A DNA stretch of 64,000 nt from Pseudomonas fragi (GTDB lineage: Bacteria > Pseudomonadota > Gammaproteobacteria > Pseudomonadales > Pseudomonadaceae): NCBI RefSeq assembly GCF_002269505.1, contig NZ_NQKQ01000011.1:99815-163814 (forward strand). Direction: 5' to 3'. The stretch's first letter is position 1. Each line of letters begins with the position of its first letter. The position numbers and the translations under genes are program-made. The notes under the pieces were generated by a model, which did no database searches, was not told the DNA's origin, and saw only the letters and a program-made list of their open reading frames with translations. Shown here one piece after another: positions 10,139 to 18,406 of this stretch.

Positions 10139-10918
10139 ATGCTGATGGTGATTTCACCCGCCAAGACCCTCGATTACGAAACGCCGCCCGCCACAGCACG
10201 TTTCACCCAGCCGCAGTACCTGGACCACTCCCAGGAACTGATCGAGCAATTGCGCGAACTGAGCCCGCAACAGATTGGCGAGCTGATGCACTTGTCCGAC
10301 AAGCTTTCGGGCCTTAACGCAGCGCGTTTTGGCAGCTGGACGCCTGCGTTCACCCCTGAAAATGCCAAGCAGGCACTGCTGGCATTCAAAGGCGATGTGT
10401 ACACCGGCCTCAACGCCGTGGACTTCAGCGAAGCCGACTTCAACTATGCGCAAACCCATCTGCGCATGCTTTCGGGGCTCTACGGCCTGCTGCGCCCGCT
10501 GGATTTGATGATGCCGTATCGCCTGGAAATGGGCACCAAGCTGGCCAACGCACGGGGCAAGGACCTGTATGCGTTCTGGGGCACACACATCAGCGAATGG
10601 CTCAATCAGGCACTGGCCGAACAAGGCGATGACGTTTTGCTCAACCTGGCGTCCAACGAGTACTTCTCGGCGGTCAAAAAGTCGGCATTGAACGCGCGCA
10701 TCATCAATACCGAGTTCAAGGACCTGAAAAACGGCCAGCATAAAATCATCAGCTTCTATGCGAAAAAGGCCCGCGGCATGATGAGCCGATTCGTGATCAA
10801 GGAACGCATCAACAACCCGGAGCACCTCAAGCAGTTCGATGAGCAGGGTTATCGCTTCAGCGCCGAACAGTCGAAACCGGATTCGCTGGTGTTTTTGCGC
10901 GACCACGCCCCGCAGTGA
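10139..10918 (+). CDS. yaaA: Peroxide stress protein YaaA (DUF328)
   Basis: Cytoplasmic protein of 259 residues that, in E. coli, lowers free intracellular iron during peroxide stress and binds DNA. The family signature [11 protein letters not shown] is at the N-terminus, and [22 protein letters not shown] and the C-terminal [12 protein letters not shown] region are in place. The ATG at 10139 is chosen because AAGGAG lies eight bases upstream; the open frame extends much further but without coding character. Confidence 0.94.
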   Translation: MLMVISPAKTLDYETPPATARFTQPQYLDHSQELIEQLRELSPQQIGELMHLSDKLSGLNAARFGSWTPAFTPENAKQALLAFKGDVYTGLNAVDFSEADFNYAQTHLRMLSGLYGLLRPLDLMMPYRLEMGTKLANARGKDLYAFWGTHISEWLNQALAEQGDDVLLNLASNEYFSAVKKSALNARIINTEFKDLKNGQHKIISFYAKKARGMMSRFVIKERINNPEHLKQFDEQGYRFSAEQSKPDSLVFLRDHAPQ

Positions 10919-10975
10919 CAGCGCTGCATGCCTCATGCTGGTAAGTTATAGGTATTCCCTGCTAGAGGCGCAGCC

Positions 10976-11440
10976 ATGTTCATCGGCGTATTACTGATCA
11001 TCACCTGGCTTGTCCTGTTGCTGCGCTACCCGGCCAAGGCATTGCCGGTTTCGCTGGCCGCCGTACTGGGGCTGGCGATAGTTGCCGCGTCGGTGGCGTG
11101 GCTGGACAGTCGCGAAGCAGCGCAGCTGGCACGTCTGGAGCTGCGTATCGTCTATGACCCGGCACAATGCCCGGCAGACCGGCCGCTGCAACTGACCCTG
11201 AAAAACAGCAATGACGTGCCACTGGTCGAGCTTGGCTGGCGCATCGCCGCCTATGCACCGGGGGACACCGTCAACCTGGCCGACAACCTCTACACCGCCC
11301 CGCGCTACCGCGGCCCCGGCGAGCTGCAAGCCGGAGCAAGCTGGCAGGACTGCTTGCCGATGCCGCCACTGCGCGCCGGTTATCGCCCGCAAACCCTCGA
11401 ATTTCGGGCAGAACGCCTGCAAGGCAGTTTTTCCAATTAA
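10976..11440 (+). CDS. Membrane-anchored protein of unknown function
   Basis: A 154-residue protein with two N-terminal membrane helices (about residues 3-16 and 22-42) followed by a probably periplasmic beta-rich domain of 110 residues with two Cys (CPADR and DCLPMPP) that could form a disulfide. I recognise no catalytic motif. It lies ten bases before the short-chain dehydrogenase gene on the same strand and may be co-transcribed with it. Similar proteins occur beside this dehydrogenase in pseudomonads, but no function is established to my knowledge. Confidence 0.75.
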   Translation: MFIGVLLIITWLVLLLRYPAKALPVSLAAVLGLAIVAASVAWLDSREAAQLARLELRIVYDPAQCPADRPLQLTLKNSNDVPLVELGWRIAAYAPGDTVNLADNLYTAPRYRGPGELQAGASWQDCLPMPPLRAGYRPQTLEFRAERLQGSFSN

Positions 11441-11450
11441 GGATGTTCCC

Positions 11451-12278
11451 ATGCTCCGTGTTTTGATCACCGGTTGTTCCAGCGGTATTGGCCGCGCCAT
11501 GGCCGATGCCTTCAAGGCGGCGGGCCATGACGTCTGGGCCAGTGCCCGCAAACCTGAGGATGTGGCGCAGTTGACGGCAGCAGGGTTGCACGCCGTGCAG
11601 CTGGACGTGAACGATCCGCAGGCGTTGACGCACCTGGCCGAACAACTGGAGCACGCAGGCGGCGGACTGGATGTGCTGATCAATAACGCCGGCTACGGCG
11701 CGATAGGGCCGTTGCTCGATGGCGGCGTCGAAGGTCTGCAACAGCAGTTTGAAACCAATGTATTTTCCATCGTGGGCGTTACCCGCGCGCTGTTCCCGGC
11801 GCTGCGCCGCAACAAGGGGCTGGTGGTCAATATCGGCAGTGTTTCCGGCGTACTGGTCACCCCGTTTGCCGGCGCCTACTGTGCCTCTAAAGCTGCAGTG
11901 CATGCCTTGAGCGATGCCCTGCGCATGGAGCTGGCGCCTTTCGCCATTCGCGTGCTGGAAGTACAGCCCGGGGCCATTGATACCCGCTTCGCGAAAACTG
12001 CCAGCGCCCGGGCTGAGCAACTGATCGGCGAGGACTCGCCATGGTGGCCCATGCGCGACGGTATTCGCGCCAGGGCCAGGGCCTCACAGGACAATCCCAC
12101 AGCGGCCACAGCCTTTGCCGACGCGGTGCTCAAGGCCGTCATGAAACCCAAGCCGCCAATGTTGTTGCGCTACGGAAATGGCAGCTTCGCCCTGCCACTG
12201 CTGGCGGCGCTGGTGCCCGCTGCCCTGCTGGAAAAAATCCTGATGAAGCGGTTTGGCCTCAGCCGACACGACTTGTAG
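11451..12278 (+). CDS. Short-chain dehydrogenase/reductase (SDR family)
   Basis: NAD(P)-dependent oxidoreductase of 275 residues with the classical SDR pattern: nucleotide-binding TGCSSGIG near residue 8, NNAG near 84, catalytic Ser in VNIGSVSG and YCASK as the YxxxK active site near 147. The substrate is unknown; the C-terminal extension resembles membrane-associated lipid or sterol-type SDRs. The start at 11451 follows AAGGATG. A long inverted repeat overlaps its stop codon. Confidence 0.9.
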   Translation: MLRVLITGCSSGIGRAMADAFKAAGHDVWASARKPEDVAQLTAAGLHAVQLDVNDPQALTHLAEQLEHAGGGLDVLINNAGYGAIGPLLDGGVEGLQQQFETNVFSIVGVTRALFPALRRNKGLVVNIGSVSGVLVTPFAGAYCASKAAVHALSDALRMELAPFAIRVLEVQPGAIDTRFAKTASARAEQLIGEDSPWWPMRDGIRARARASQDNPTAATAFADAVLKAVMKPKPPMLLRYGNGSFALPLLAALVPAALLEKILMKRFGLSRHDL

Positions 12279-12372
12279 TCGCTGCCGCAGGCTGCGATGG
12301 ATTGCGCAGCGATCCTGTTTTTCAAAGGCGAAGGTCCTGCGGACCTTATCGCAGCCTGCGGCAGCGACTACA
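12274..12372. repeat. Long inverted repeat, bidirectional terminator-like
   Basis: The two outer arms (tgtagtcgctgccgcaggct at 12274 and its complement ending at 12372) are perfect inverted copies of about 25 bases. Between them is a second small hairpin (ggtcctgcggacc). The arms include the stop codons of the two convergent genes, so the structure can end transcription from both sides. It resembles Pseudomonas REP-type repeats. Confidence 0.8.
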
Positions 12373-13273
12373 GGGTTTTGCTCAGCCCGACACTCATGCC
12401 CTTCATAAAATCGATAAACACCCGCACCTTCAGTGGCAAATGCCGTGTATCGGGATACAACGCGTACACCCCCTGGCGCGTCAGTTGCCACTCGGGCAGC
12501 AGACGCACCAGTCGCCCGGCCTTCAAGTCATCCTCGATCAACCAGTCCGGCAAGATGGCCACACCCTGCCCCGTCAGCGCAAAAGCCTGCAACACCGATG
12601 AATTGTCCGCCTTGATCCGCGCCAGCGCAGGGTTAGGCTGATAGGGCCTGACCACGCCCGTGCGCAACTCGGTAATGCTCAATTCACCGACCCGCCCATG
12701 TTCCAGCCACGGCGTTTGCTCCAGAGCGTGCACACTGTCTATCGGCGCCGCGCTGGCAACGAATGCCGGTGAGGCCACCGGCAGAATCTCGAAGGTACTC
12801 AACTGCACGGCACGATGGCTGGAGTCGAGCACGCGGCCCAGACGCAGCGCCACGTCAAATCGCTCGGAGATCAAATCGGCGTGGGTCGAAGAGGTCGACA
12901 GCTGGACACTCAGGTCAGGGTGCAAGGCGCGAAACAGCTCCAGCGCCGGCACCACTTTGGCCAGCGCATATTCCACCGTGGTAGTGATGCGCAATGTGCC
13001 CTTGAGTTCGGTGTGCTCGCTGCGCGCTTCGTCAATCGCCAGCCGGGCCGCTTCCAGCATGCTCAAGCAATGCACATAAAAACGCTCCCCCGCTTCAGTC
13101 AGCGCCAGCCGCCGGGTGTTGCGCGTGAGCAGGGTCACGCCCAGCTCAGCCTCGAGGCGCTTGATATTGAAGCTGACCACGGCACGGGTTTGCCCCAGTA
13201 AATCAGCCGCTGCGGTAAGGGATCCGGCTTCGACCACGGCCTTGAAGGTGTCGAACCGATCGAGGCTAACCAT
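12368..13273 (-). CDS. LysR-family transcriptional regulator
   Basis: Regulator of 301 residues in the CrgA/PecT-like branch of LysR proteins. The N-terminal helix-turn-helix spans about residues 3-62 (FDTFKAVVEAGSLTAAADLL, then TRAVVSFNIKRLE), followed by an effector-binding domain. It is divergent from the MFS transporter gene with 109 bases between the starts, the usual arrangement for a LysR gene and its target. The short AT-rich repeat attgtcaaaatatttttgac in this gap is a likely operator. Confidence 0.9.
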   Translation of the reverse strand: MVSLDRFDTFKAVVEAGSLTAAADLLGQTRAVVSFNIKRLEAELGVTLLTRNTRRLALTEAGERFYVHCLSMLEAARLAIDEARSEHTELKGTLRITTTVEYALAKVVPALELFRALHPDLSVQLSTSSTHADLISERFDVALRLGRVLDSSHRAVQLSTFEILPVASPAFVASAAPIDSVHALEQTPWLEHGRVGELSITELRTGVVRPYQPNPALARIKADNSSVLQAFALTGQGVAILPDWLIEDDLKAGRLVRLLPEWQLTRQGVYALYPDTRHLPLKVRVFIDFMKGMSVGLSKTL

Positions 13274-13286
13274 GTAATAACCCGCT

Positions 13287-13308
13287 AATTGTCAAAATAT
13301 TTTTGACA
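13287..13308. promoter_or_regulatory. Candidate LysR operator (inverted repeat)
   Basis: ATTGTCAAAA..TTTTGACAAT, with ten-base arms around AT, forms an almost perfect palindrome between the divergent LysR and MFS genes. It begins just upstream of the LysR start and fits a T-N11-A LysR binding box. Confidence 0.5.
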
Positions 13309-13382
13309 ATCTAGCAGCGGGCGGACGGTTCCTCCACCCGTTAAAGCTGCTTATTGTGCGCTCTGCTGACAAGGAGCCAACC

Positions 13383-14606
13383 ATGGCCTACCGCAACAAG
13401 ATCGCATTGGTGTATTTGCTGGGCTTTGCCCTGGATCTGGTGAACATGTTCGCCGCTGCCATTGCTTACCCGCAAATCAGCCAGGAACTACAGGCTTCGA
13501 TTACGCAGCTGGCCTGGGTCGGCAATGCCTATATGCTCGGCCTGACACTGATCATTTTACCCAGCGTGTGGCTGGCAGCCGTGTTCGGTGAAAAACGCCT
13601 GATCATGGCCTCGCTGCTGATGTTCAGCGTGGCGTCATGGTGCGTGGCGCAGTCGGGTTCAATTGAAGCCCTGATTGGCTGGCGTCTGCTGCAGGGGCTG
13701 GCGGGTGGTTTGTTGATTCCGGTGGGGCAAGCCATGGTCTATCGCCACTTTCCCGTGCGGGAGCGGGCACGCCTGACTTCGGTGATCTTGCTGGTCGCGC
13801 TGCTGGTACCCGCCTTGTCGCCGGCAGTGGGCGGCTGGGTGGTCGAGGCCTGGTCGTGGCGCTGGGTGTTTTACGCCAACCTGCCACTGGCGCTGCTTGC
13901 CCTGTTACTGGCCGCTTGCTGGCTTGCCTCGGAGCCCCGCCCTGCTTCGCGCCCTGCGCTGAGTTATCAAAGCGTAACGGCGGGTGCCCTCGATATGGCG
14001 CGTTTGCTCAAAAGCCCGCTGCTGCGCGTCGCCATGCTGACCTATATGTTTATTCCCGGAATTTTTATCGGCACTCAACTGGTGAGCATTCTGTACCTGC
14101 ATCAACTGGGCTTGAGTCCTGCACAAACTGGCGCGCTAATGCTGCCTTGGGCGCTGGCATCGGCACTGGGCATCAGTTTGAGCCGTTACCAATTCAACCG
14201 TCTGGGGCCAAAACCGCTGCTTGTACTGGGCATGACAGCTCAAGCCCTTGGCATCGGTCTACTGACCCGGATTGATGCTCAAGGCACCTGGCTGCCAATC
14301 GCCCTGTATGGCCTGATGGGCTTTGGTGGCAGCCTGTGCAGCAGCACTGCACAAAACACCGCCTTTATCGATATCACACCCGAGCACATGGGTCATGCCA
14401 GCGCACTATGGAACATCAACCGGCAATTGAGCTTTCTGCTCGGCCCGGCCCTGATGATGGCCCTGTTTGGTGCATTGACCGTAATCACCTCGACGCCCCA
14501 CGCCTTTGCCCTATGCTTTGCCATCGGTTGTGCGTTGACGCTGGTGCCGCTGGTTCCCGTTCTACGCCTTGATACATCCCGCGTGCTGGCCTTGCTCGCA
14601 CCCTGA
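13383..14606 (+). CDS. MFS transporter, DHA2/EmrB-like drug efflux type
   Basis: Inner-membrane secondary transporter of 407 residues with about twelve hydrophobic helices. The loop after the second helix keeps a weak MFS signature (WLAAVFGEKRLI), and the GWRLLQGLAGGLLIPVGQA stretch in helix 4 is typical of drug:H+ antiporters. AAGGAG lies seven bases before the ATG at 13383. It is divergent from a LysR regulator and followed 13 bases later by a small NTF2-like gene. The transported compound is unknown. Confidence 0.88.
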   Translation: MAYRNKIALVYLLGFALDLVNMFAAAIAYPQISQELQASITQLAWVGNAYMLGLTLIILPSVWLAAVFGEKRLIMASLLMFSVASWCVAQSGSIEALIGWRLLQGLAGGLLIPVGQAMVYRHFPVRERARLTSVILLVALLVPALSPAVGGWVVEAWSWRWVFYANLPLALLALLLAACWLASEPRPASRPALSYQSVTAGALDMARLLKSPLLRVAMLTYMFIPGIFIGTQLVSILYLHQLGLSPAQTGALMLPWALASALGISLSRYQFNRLGPKPLLVLGMTAQALGIGLLTRIDAQGTWLPIALYGLMGFGGSLCSSTAQNTAFIDITPEHMGHASALWNINRQLSFLLGPALMMALFGALTVITSTPHAFALCFAIGCALTLVPLVPVLRLDTSRVLALLAP

Positions 14607-14619
14607 TCTGGAGATTGTG

Positions 14620-15015
14620 ATGAGTGATTATAAGAGCTACTTCGACCTGGTAAGCGAAACCCACGTCGAGATTGAAGGCTGGTTTTCTGGCCTGGAGCCC
14701 GGCGTGCTGCCAGTTTTACTGGGACGTTTTTCGCCGCAGTTTTCGATGATTGCGCCCAGCGGGGCGGTGCTGGATATCGATGGCGTAGAAACACTGTTTG
14801 AACAACTGCGCGGTGCACGCCCGGGGCTGAACATCACCCTCAGCGAGTTCAAGGGCATTGCCCTGCATGCAGGCGGTGCCGTGGTCAGCTACCGCGAGCT
14901 GCAGGAGGAGCATAACGGCAACCGCACTGATCGGCGCGCTACCGTGGTATTCGAGAAAGACGCCAGCGGCAAGGTGCTGTGGCGGCATTTGCACGAGACA
15001 TTCAGCGCGGATTAA
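14620..15015 (+). CDS. DUF4440/NTF2-like small protein
   Basis: Cytoplasmic protein of 131 residues with the mixed helix-sheet pattern of SnoaL/NTF2-like folds (DUF4440): a helical start (SYFDLVSETHVEIEGWF), then alternating strands ending in WRHLHETF. These proteins are often small-molecule binding or isomerase-like, but no catalytic residues are evident here. TCTGGAGAT lies ahead of the ATG. It follows the MFS gene closely and is probably in one transcript with it. Confidence 0.7.
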   Translation: MSDYKSYFDLVSETHVEIEGWFSGLEPGVLPVLLGRFSPQFSMIAPSGAVLDIDGVETLFEQLRGARPGLNITLSEFKGIALHAGGAVVSYRELQEEHNGNRTDRRATVVFEKDASGKVLWRHLHETFSAD

Positions 15016-15018
15016 ACC

Positions 15019-15092
15019 TGTGGGAGCGAGCCTGCTCGCGAAGGCATCACGGCTGTGTACCGAACAGCAGCGCTGGCAGGCCAGTTCCCACA
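15019..15092. repeat. Pseudomonas REP-like palindromic element
   Basis: Begins with tgtgggagcgagcctgctcg, the common Pseudomonas intergenic repeat, and ends with the complementary ttcccaca. It lies between convergent genes and can form a hairpin. Confidence 0.75.
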
Positions 15093-15111
15093 AGAATTGA
15101 GTTGAATCGGG

Positions 15112-15975
15112 TTACTCGGCCTTGCCCTGATCCACGATCACCGTACAGGTCGTACCCGCTGCCAGCAGGAAGCCATCGGGGATTTCGTCGATGTGAATGC
15201 GCACCGGCACCCGCTGGGCCAGACGCACCCAGTTGAACGTCGGGTTAACGTCGGCCACCAGCTCACGGCTTTCGGGGTTATCGCGGTCGTAGATACCCCG
15301 CGAGATGCTTTCCACATGGCCCTTTAATACTTCACCGCTCATCATTTGCAGGTCGGCTTTGTCGCCCACACGAATATGCGGCAGTTTGGTTTCCTCAAAG
15401 AAGCCATAAACCCAGAACGAATCCTGATCGATCACGGCCATTTTCGGATCGCCCACCCGCGCATAGTCGCCGCGATGCACATTGAGGTTGGTTACGTAGC
15501 CATCGACCGTGGCCAGTACCTTGGTGCGTTTGAGGTTGAGCTGCGCCGCGTCCAGTTGCGCCAGCGCGTGCTGGTAGTCGGCCAGAGCCGAATCGGCGAT
15601 GTTGCTGGCGTCGTCACGGTTCTCGCGGGAGATCACCAGGCTGTCCATGTCAGCCCGACGATGGGCGTTGACCTTGCGCATTTCCCAGGTCGCCTTGCGG
15701 GAAGCCACCAGCGACTGGGCTTGCTTGACCATGATTTCGTAATGTTCAGGGTCGATTTCCAGCAGCACATCGCCCTTTTTCACCAACTGGTTATCCTTGA
15801 CCGGCACGCCGACCACATAGCCGTTGACGTCGGCCGCCACGTTGATGATATCGGCCCGCACCCGTCCATCACGGGTCCACGGGGTGTTCATGTAATGTTC
15901 CCACAGGGTTCGGCCGATCCATATCGCAAGGGCCAAAACCAGCAAGGTGGCAAGCAGGCTGAAGAACTTTTTCAT
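15112..15975 (-). CDS. HlyD/AaeA-family membrane fusion protein
   Basis: Periplasmic adaptor of 287 residues that links an inner-membrane pump to an outer-membrane channel. There is one N-terminal membrane helix (LLATLLVLALAIWIG), then the split lipoyl domain (TRDGRVRADIINVAADVNG and LATVDGYVTNLNVHRGDY) around a helical hairpin, and a beta-barrel part. It is the last gene of a leftward operon with an outer membrane factor, a FUSC protein and DUF1656, the layout of p-hydroxybenzoic acid efflux (AaeXAB). I start at MKKFF (15975). Confidence 0.9.
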   Translation of the reverse strand: MKKFFSLLATLLVLALAIWIGRTLWEHYMNTPWTRDGRVRADIINVAADVNGYVVGVPVKDNQLVKKGDVLLEIDPEHYEIMVKQAQSLVASRKATWEMRKVNAHRRADMDSLVISRENRDDASNIADSALADYQHALAQLDAAQLNLKRTKVLATVDGYVTNLNVHRGDYARVGDPKMAVIDQDSFWVYGFFEETKLPHIRVGDKADLQMMSGEVLKGHVESISRGIYDRDNPESRELVADVNPTFNWVRLAQRVPVRIHIDEIPDGFLLAAGTTCTVIVDQGKAE

Positions 15976-15985
15976 CGGATCGGTC

Positions 15986-16186
15986 TCAACGGTAAACAGT
16001 GAGCGCCATGGCGCCAAAAAGACAAGCAAACAGGCTCAGGCGCAGCAGCGCCGGGTGCCAGAAGAAGCGGTACAGGTCGTAGCCGGAAAACAGTCGGTCA
16101 AAGCCCCATGCCAACCCCGCCGCAATAAAAAACATCAGGGTCATGGTGGGCATGTAGACGCCGTGGAAGGCGATTTCACGAGGCAT
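15986..16186 (-). CDS. DUF1656 small membrane protein (AaeX-like)
   Basis: A 66-residue protein with two membrane helices, matching AaeX, which is always found with FUSC pumps and membrane fusion proteins. It starts MPREIAFHG, the family signature, and overlaps the end of the FUSC gene by 11 bases. Its role in the pump is not known. Confidence 0.85.
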   Translation of the reverse strand: MPREIAFHGVYMPTMTLMFFIAAGLAWGFDRLFSGYDLYRFFWHPALLRLSLFACLFGAMALTVYR

Positions 16187-18362
16187 GTTCAAGTCCTTGC
16201 GGCTGGGCATAAGTGGCCAGCGGCGATTGCGGGTCAAGCAGTGATGTACGGATAAAATGCAGGTAGCTTTGCACCCGGACCAGCGCCGAGGTGTCGAAGT
16301 TGCGGGCAAAGGGTTCGTCGGTGGACTGCACGCGGCTGATGGCGTGGTCGACGGCGATCAACGCACGTTCCAGGTTGCTTTCGCTGGGGGCGATAAACAG
16401 CCGCACCAGCGCCCGGCCCATGACCCGGATGGCCTGACGCCACGGCTGGGCCTCGGCATACGCCGGGTGAACCGGCAAAATGGCCTGTTCCTTGCGCAGT
16501 TCGATAATGGCGTGACCGACTTCCAGCACCACAAACATCCAGCGCAGCAATTGGCGTTGAACCTGCGGCTTGCCAGCGGCCAGGCCATAAGCCTGATGCA
16601 TCAGGTCGCGGGTACGGCTTTCCAGGCTGGAGCTCAGGCCGCGCAATTTGCCACTGATGGCATACACCACTTGCTCACGCAGATCCTGCTCCAGACGGCT
16701 CCACAACCAGCGGCTGTTGGGCGGCAGGATTATCGCACCGGCAGCAGCACACACCAGCATGCCCATGACCATCGCAATGTAGTCATTGATGAACTGGTAC
16801 GGGTTGTAGATCGTCAGGTTGTCGGGGACCGAGCCGGTGCTGAAAAAGATCAGCAAGCCCAGGCCGACACCGGCGTAGTTGGCCCGCGAAGTAAGGAACG
16901 AACCGAGCACGATCACCGGCGCCAGCACCAGGCACAACAGCGGGAAACCGTCGATATGCGGCAGCACAAAGAACATTTCGACAAAGCCGATCAACGCCCC
17001 CAGGAAGGTCCCGCAGGCCATCTGAAAGGCCATGCGTTTGGGGTTGGGCGTGGCGGCCGACAAGCCCACCGTGGCGGCGGCGATCAGGGTCATCATGGCG
17101 CCGCTGGGCCAGGCGGTCATCACCCAGTAGGTGCCAAGCACGGCCAGGATAAACGCTGCCCGAATCCCGGAAGCGGCCGCCGACCACCAGTTGGTCTGCG
17201 AAATAAACGGTTGGTCCCAACGCTCCCGTTCGTGAGTGTGATCGGCCAGCGAGGCGTGGGTCAGCGCGTAGCTGTGCAGGTCGTCGACAAAACGGAACAG
17301 CAGCTCGTAGGCGGTGTTGAAGTCGAGGAAGTCAGACGGGCTGGGCTCGCTTTCCAGAAACTTGACCCGCAACGCACGGACATGCCCTGGCAGGCTCGCC
17401 TTGAAGGCATCCAGTTGCTCGGCGAGCAAGGCCGCGTCTTTATCGGTCAACGAGCGACCGGCATAAGTGTCGAGTAACTGCGCCAGGATCTCCAGTTCCG
17501 GTTCAATGGCCGAAACCACATCAACCACGCCACGGCTGCGCAAACGTGCGAGCAACTGGTGCAAGGCATTGAAGCGCGTGGTGATGGCCATAAATTCGCT
17601 GTTCAAACGACTCAGGCGGCCACTGCGACGACGCATGTGCGGGTCTTCGAAGACGGTCACGCTGCGCATGCCTTCCAGGCCTACGCTTTCACCGATAAAG
17701 CGCACGTTGCTGGCCTCATAGGCCTCCTGTGAGGACTGGCCGCGCAGGCCTTCGGCAACAAAACCGGCAAATACGCCAAAGCGTTTGTACAGCGCGTCAT
17801 GCATGGCCGCGCCTGCGGTTTTCGGCAGGATGGCTGCGCTGACTACGGTGGAGCAGAGAATGCCCAGCGAGATTTCCAGCACCCGCCACACTGCGGCCAT
17901 AAAGGCGCCATCGGGGTGGGCCAGGGCAGGCAAGCCGACCATTGCAGCGGTGTAACCGGCCAGCACAAAGCCATAAGCACGGAAGTTGCGGCAGCGGGCA
18001 GCACCGGCCGAGCAGATACCTACCCAGATCGCCATCGCACCGAGAAACAACACGGTGTTTTGTGCAAACAAGGCGATCAGCGCGACCATCACCGCCGAGC
18101 CGGTCAGGGTGCCCAAAAACCGGTAAAAGCTTTTGGCGAACACCTGACCGCTTTGCGGCTGCATCACGATAAACACGGTGATCATCGCCGTGCGCGGTTG
18201 CGGAAGCTCAAGACGCATGGCCAGCCACAGGGTCAAAAAAGCGGCGACCAGCACTTTGAAAATATGTACCCAGGTCACGCCATCGCTGCGTGCCCAGTCA
18301 AAAAAGCCACGGCGCCATTCCAGGGAATACAGCCAGCGTACCGGGGCGGGCAAGTGGTTCAT
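16176..18362 (-). CDS. FUSC-family inner-membrane transporter (AaeB-like)
   Basis: Inner-membrane efflux protein of 728 residues of the fusaric acid resistance/AaeB group. It has two blocks of about six helices (around residues 35-175 and 395-520), each followed by a cytoplasmic helical domain, the typical duplicated FUSC layout. With the upstream outer membrane factor and downstream membrane fusion protein it should form a tripartite pump for aromatic carboxylates or related compounds. The exact substrate is inferred from the family only. Confidence 0.9.
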   Translation of the reverse strand: MNHLPAPVRWLYSLEWRRGFFDWARSDGVTWVHIFKVLVAAFLTLWLAMRLELPQPRTAMITVFIVMQPQSGQVFAKSFYRFLGTLTGSAVMVALIALFAQNTVLFLGAMAIWVGICSAGAARCRNFRAYGFVLAGYTAAMVGLPALAHPDGAFMAAVWRVLEISLGILCSTVVSAAILPKTAGAAMHDALYKRFGVFAGFVAEGLRGQSSQEAYEASNVRFIGESVGLEGMRSVTVFEDPHMRRRSGRLSRLNSEFMAITTRFNALHQLLARLRSRGVVDVVSAIEPELEILAQLLDTYAGRSLTDKDAALLAEQLDAFKASLPGHVRALRVKFLESEPSPSDFLDFNTAYELLFRFVDDLHSYALTHASLADHTHERERWDQPFISQTNWWSAAASGIRAAFILAVLGTYWVMTAWPSGAMMTLIAAATVGLSAATPNPKRMAFQMACGTFLGALIGFVEMFFVLPHIDGFPLLCLVLAPVIVLGSFLTSRANYAGVGLGLLIFFSTGSVPDNLTIYNPYQFINDYIAMVMGMLVCAAAGAIILPPNSRWLWSRLEQDLREQVVYAISGKLRGLSSSLESRTRDLMHQAYGLAAGKPQVQRQLLRWMFVVLEVGHAIIELRKEQAILPVHPAYAEAQPWRQAIRVMGRALVRLFIAPSESNLERALIAVDHAISRVQSTDEPFARNFDTSALVRVQSYLHFIRTSLLDPQSPLATYAQPQGLEHAS

Positions 18363-18406
18363 CTACAGGCTCTCAAAATTAGCCATCGGGGGGGGTGTGA
18401 TCAGGT

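Noticed and set aside
16257..17477. Open frame opposite the FUSC gene
   Set aside because: His/Gln/Gly-rich antisense translation typical of a shadow frame; the FUSC gene on the other strand is certain.
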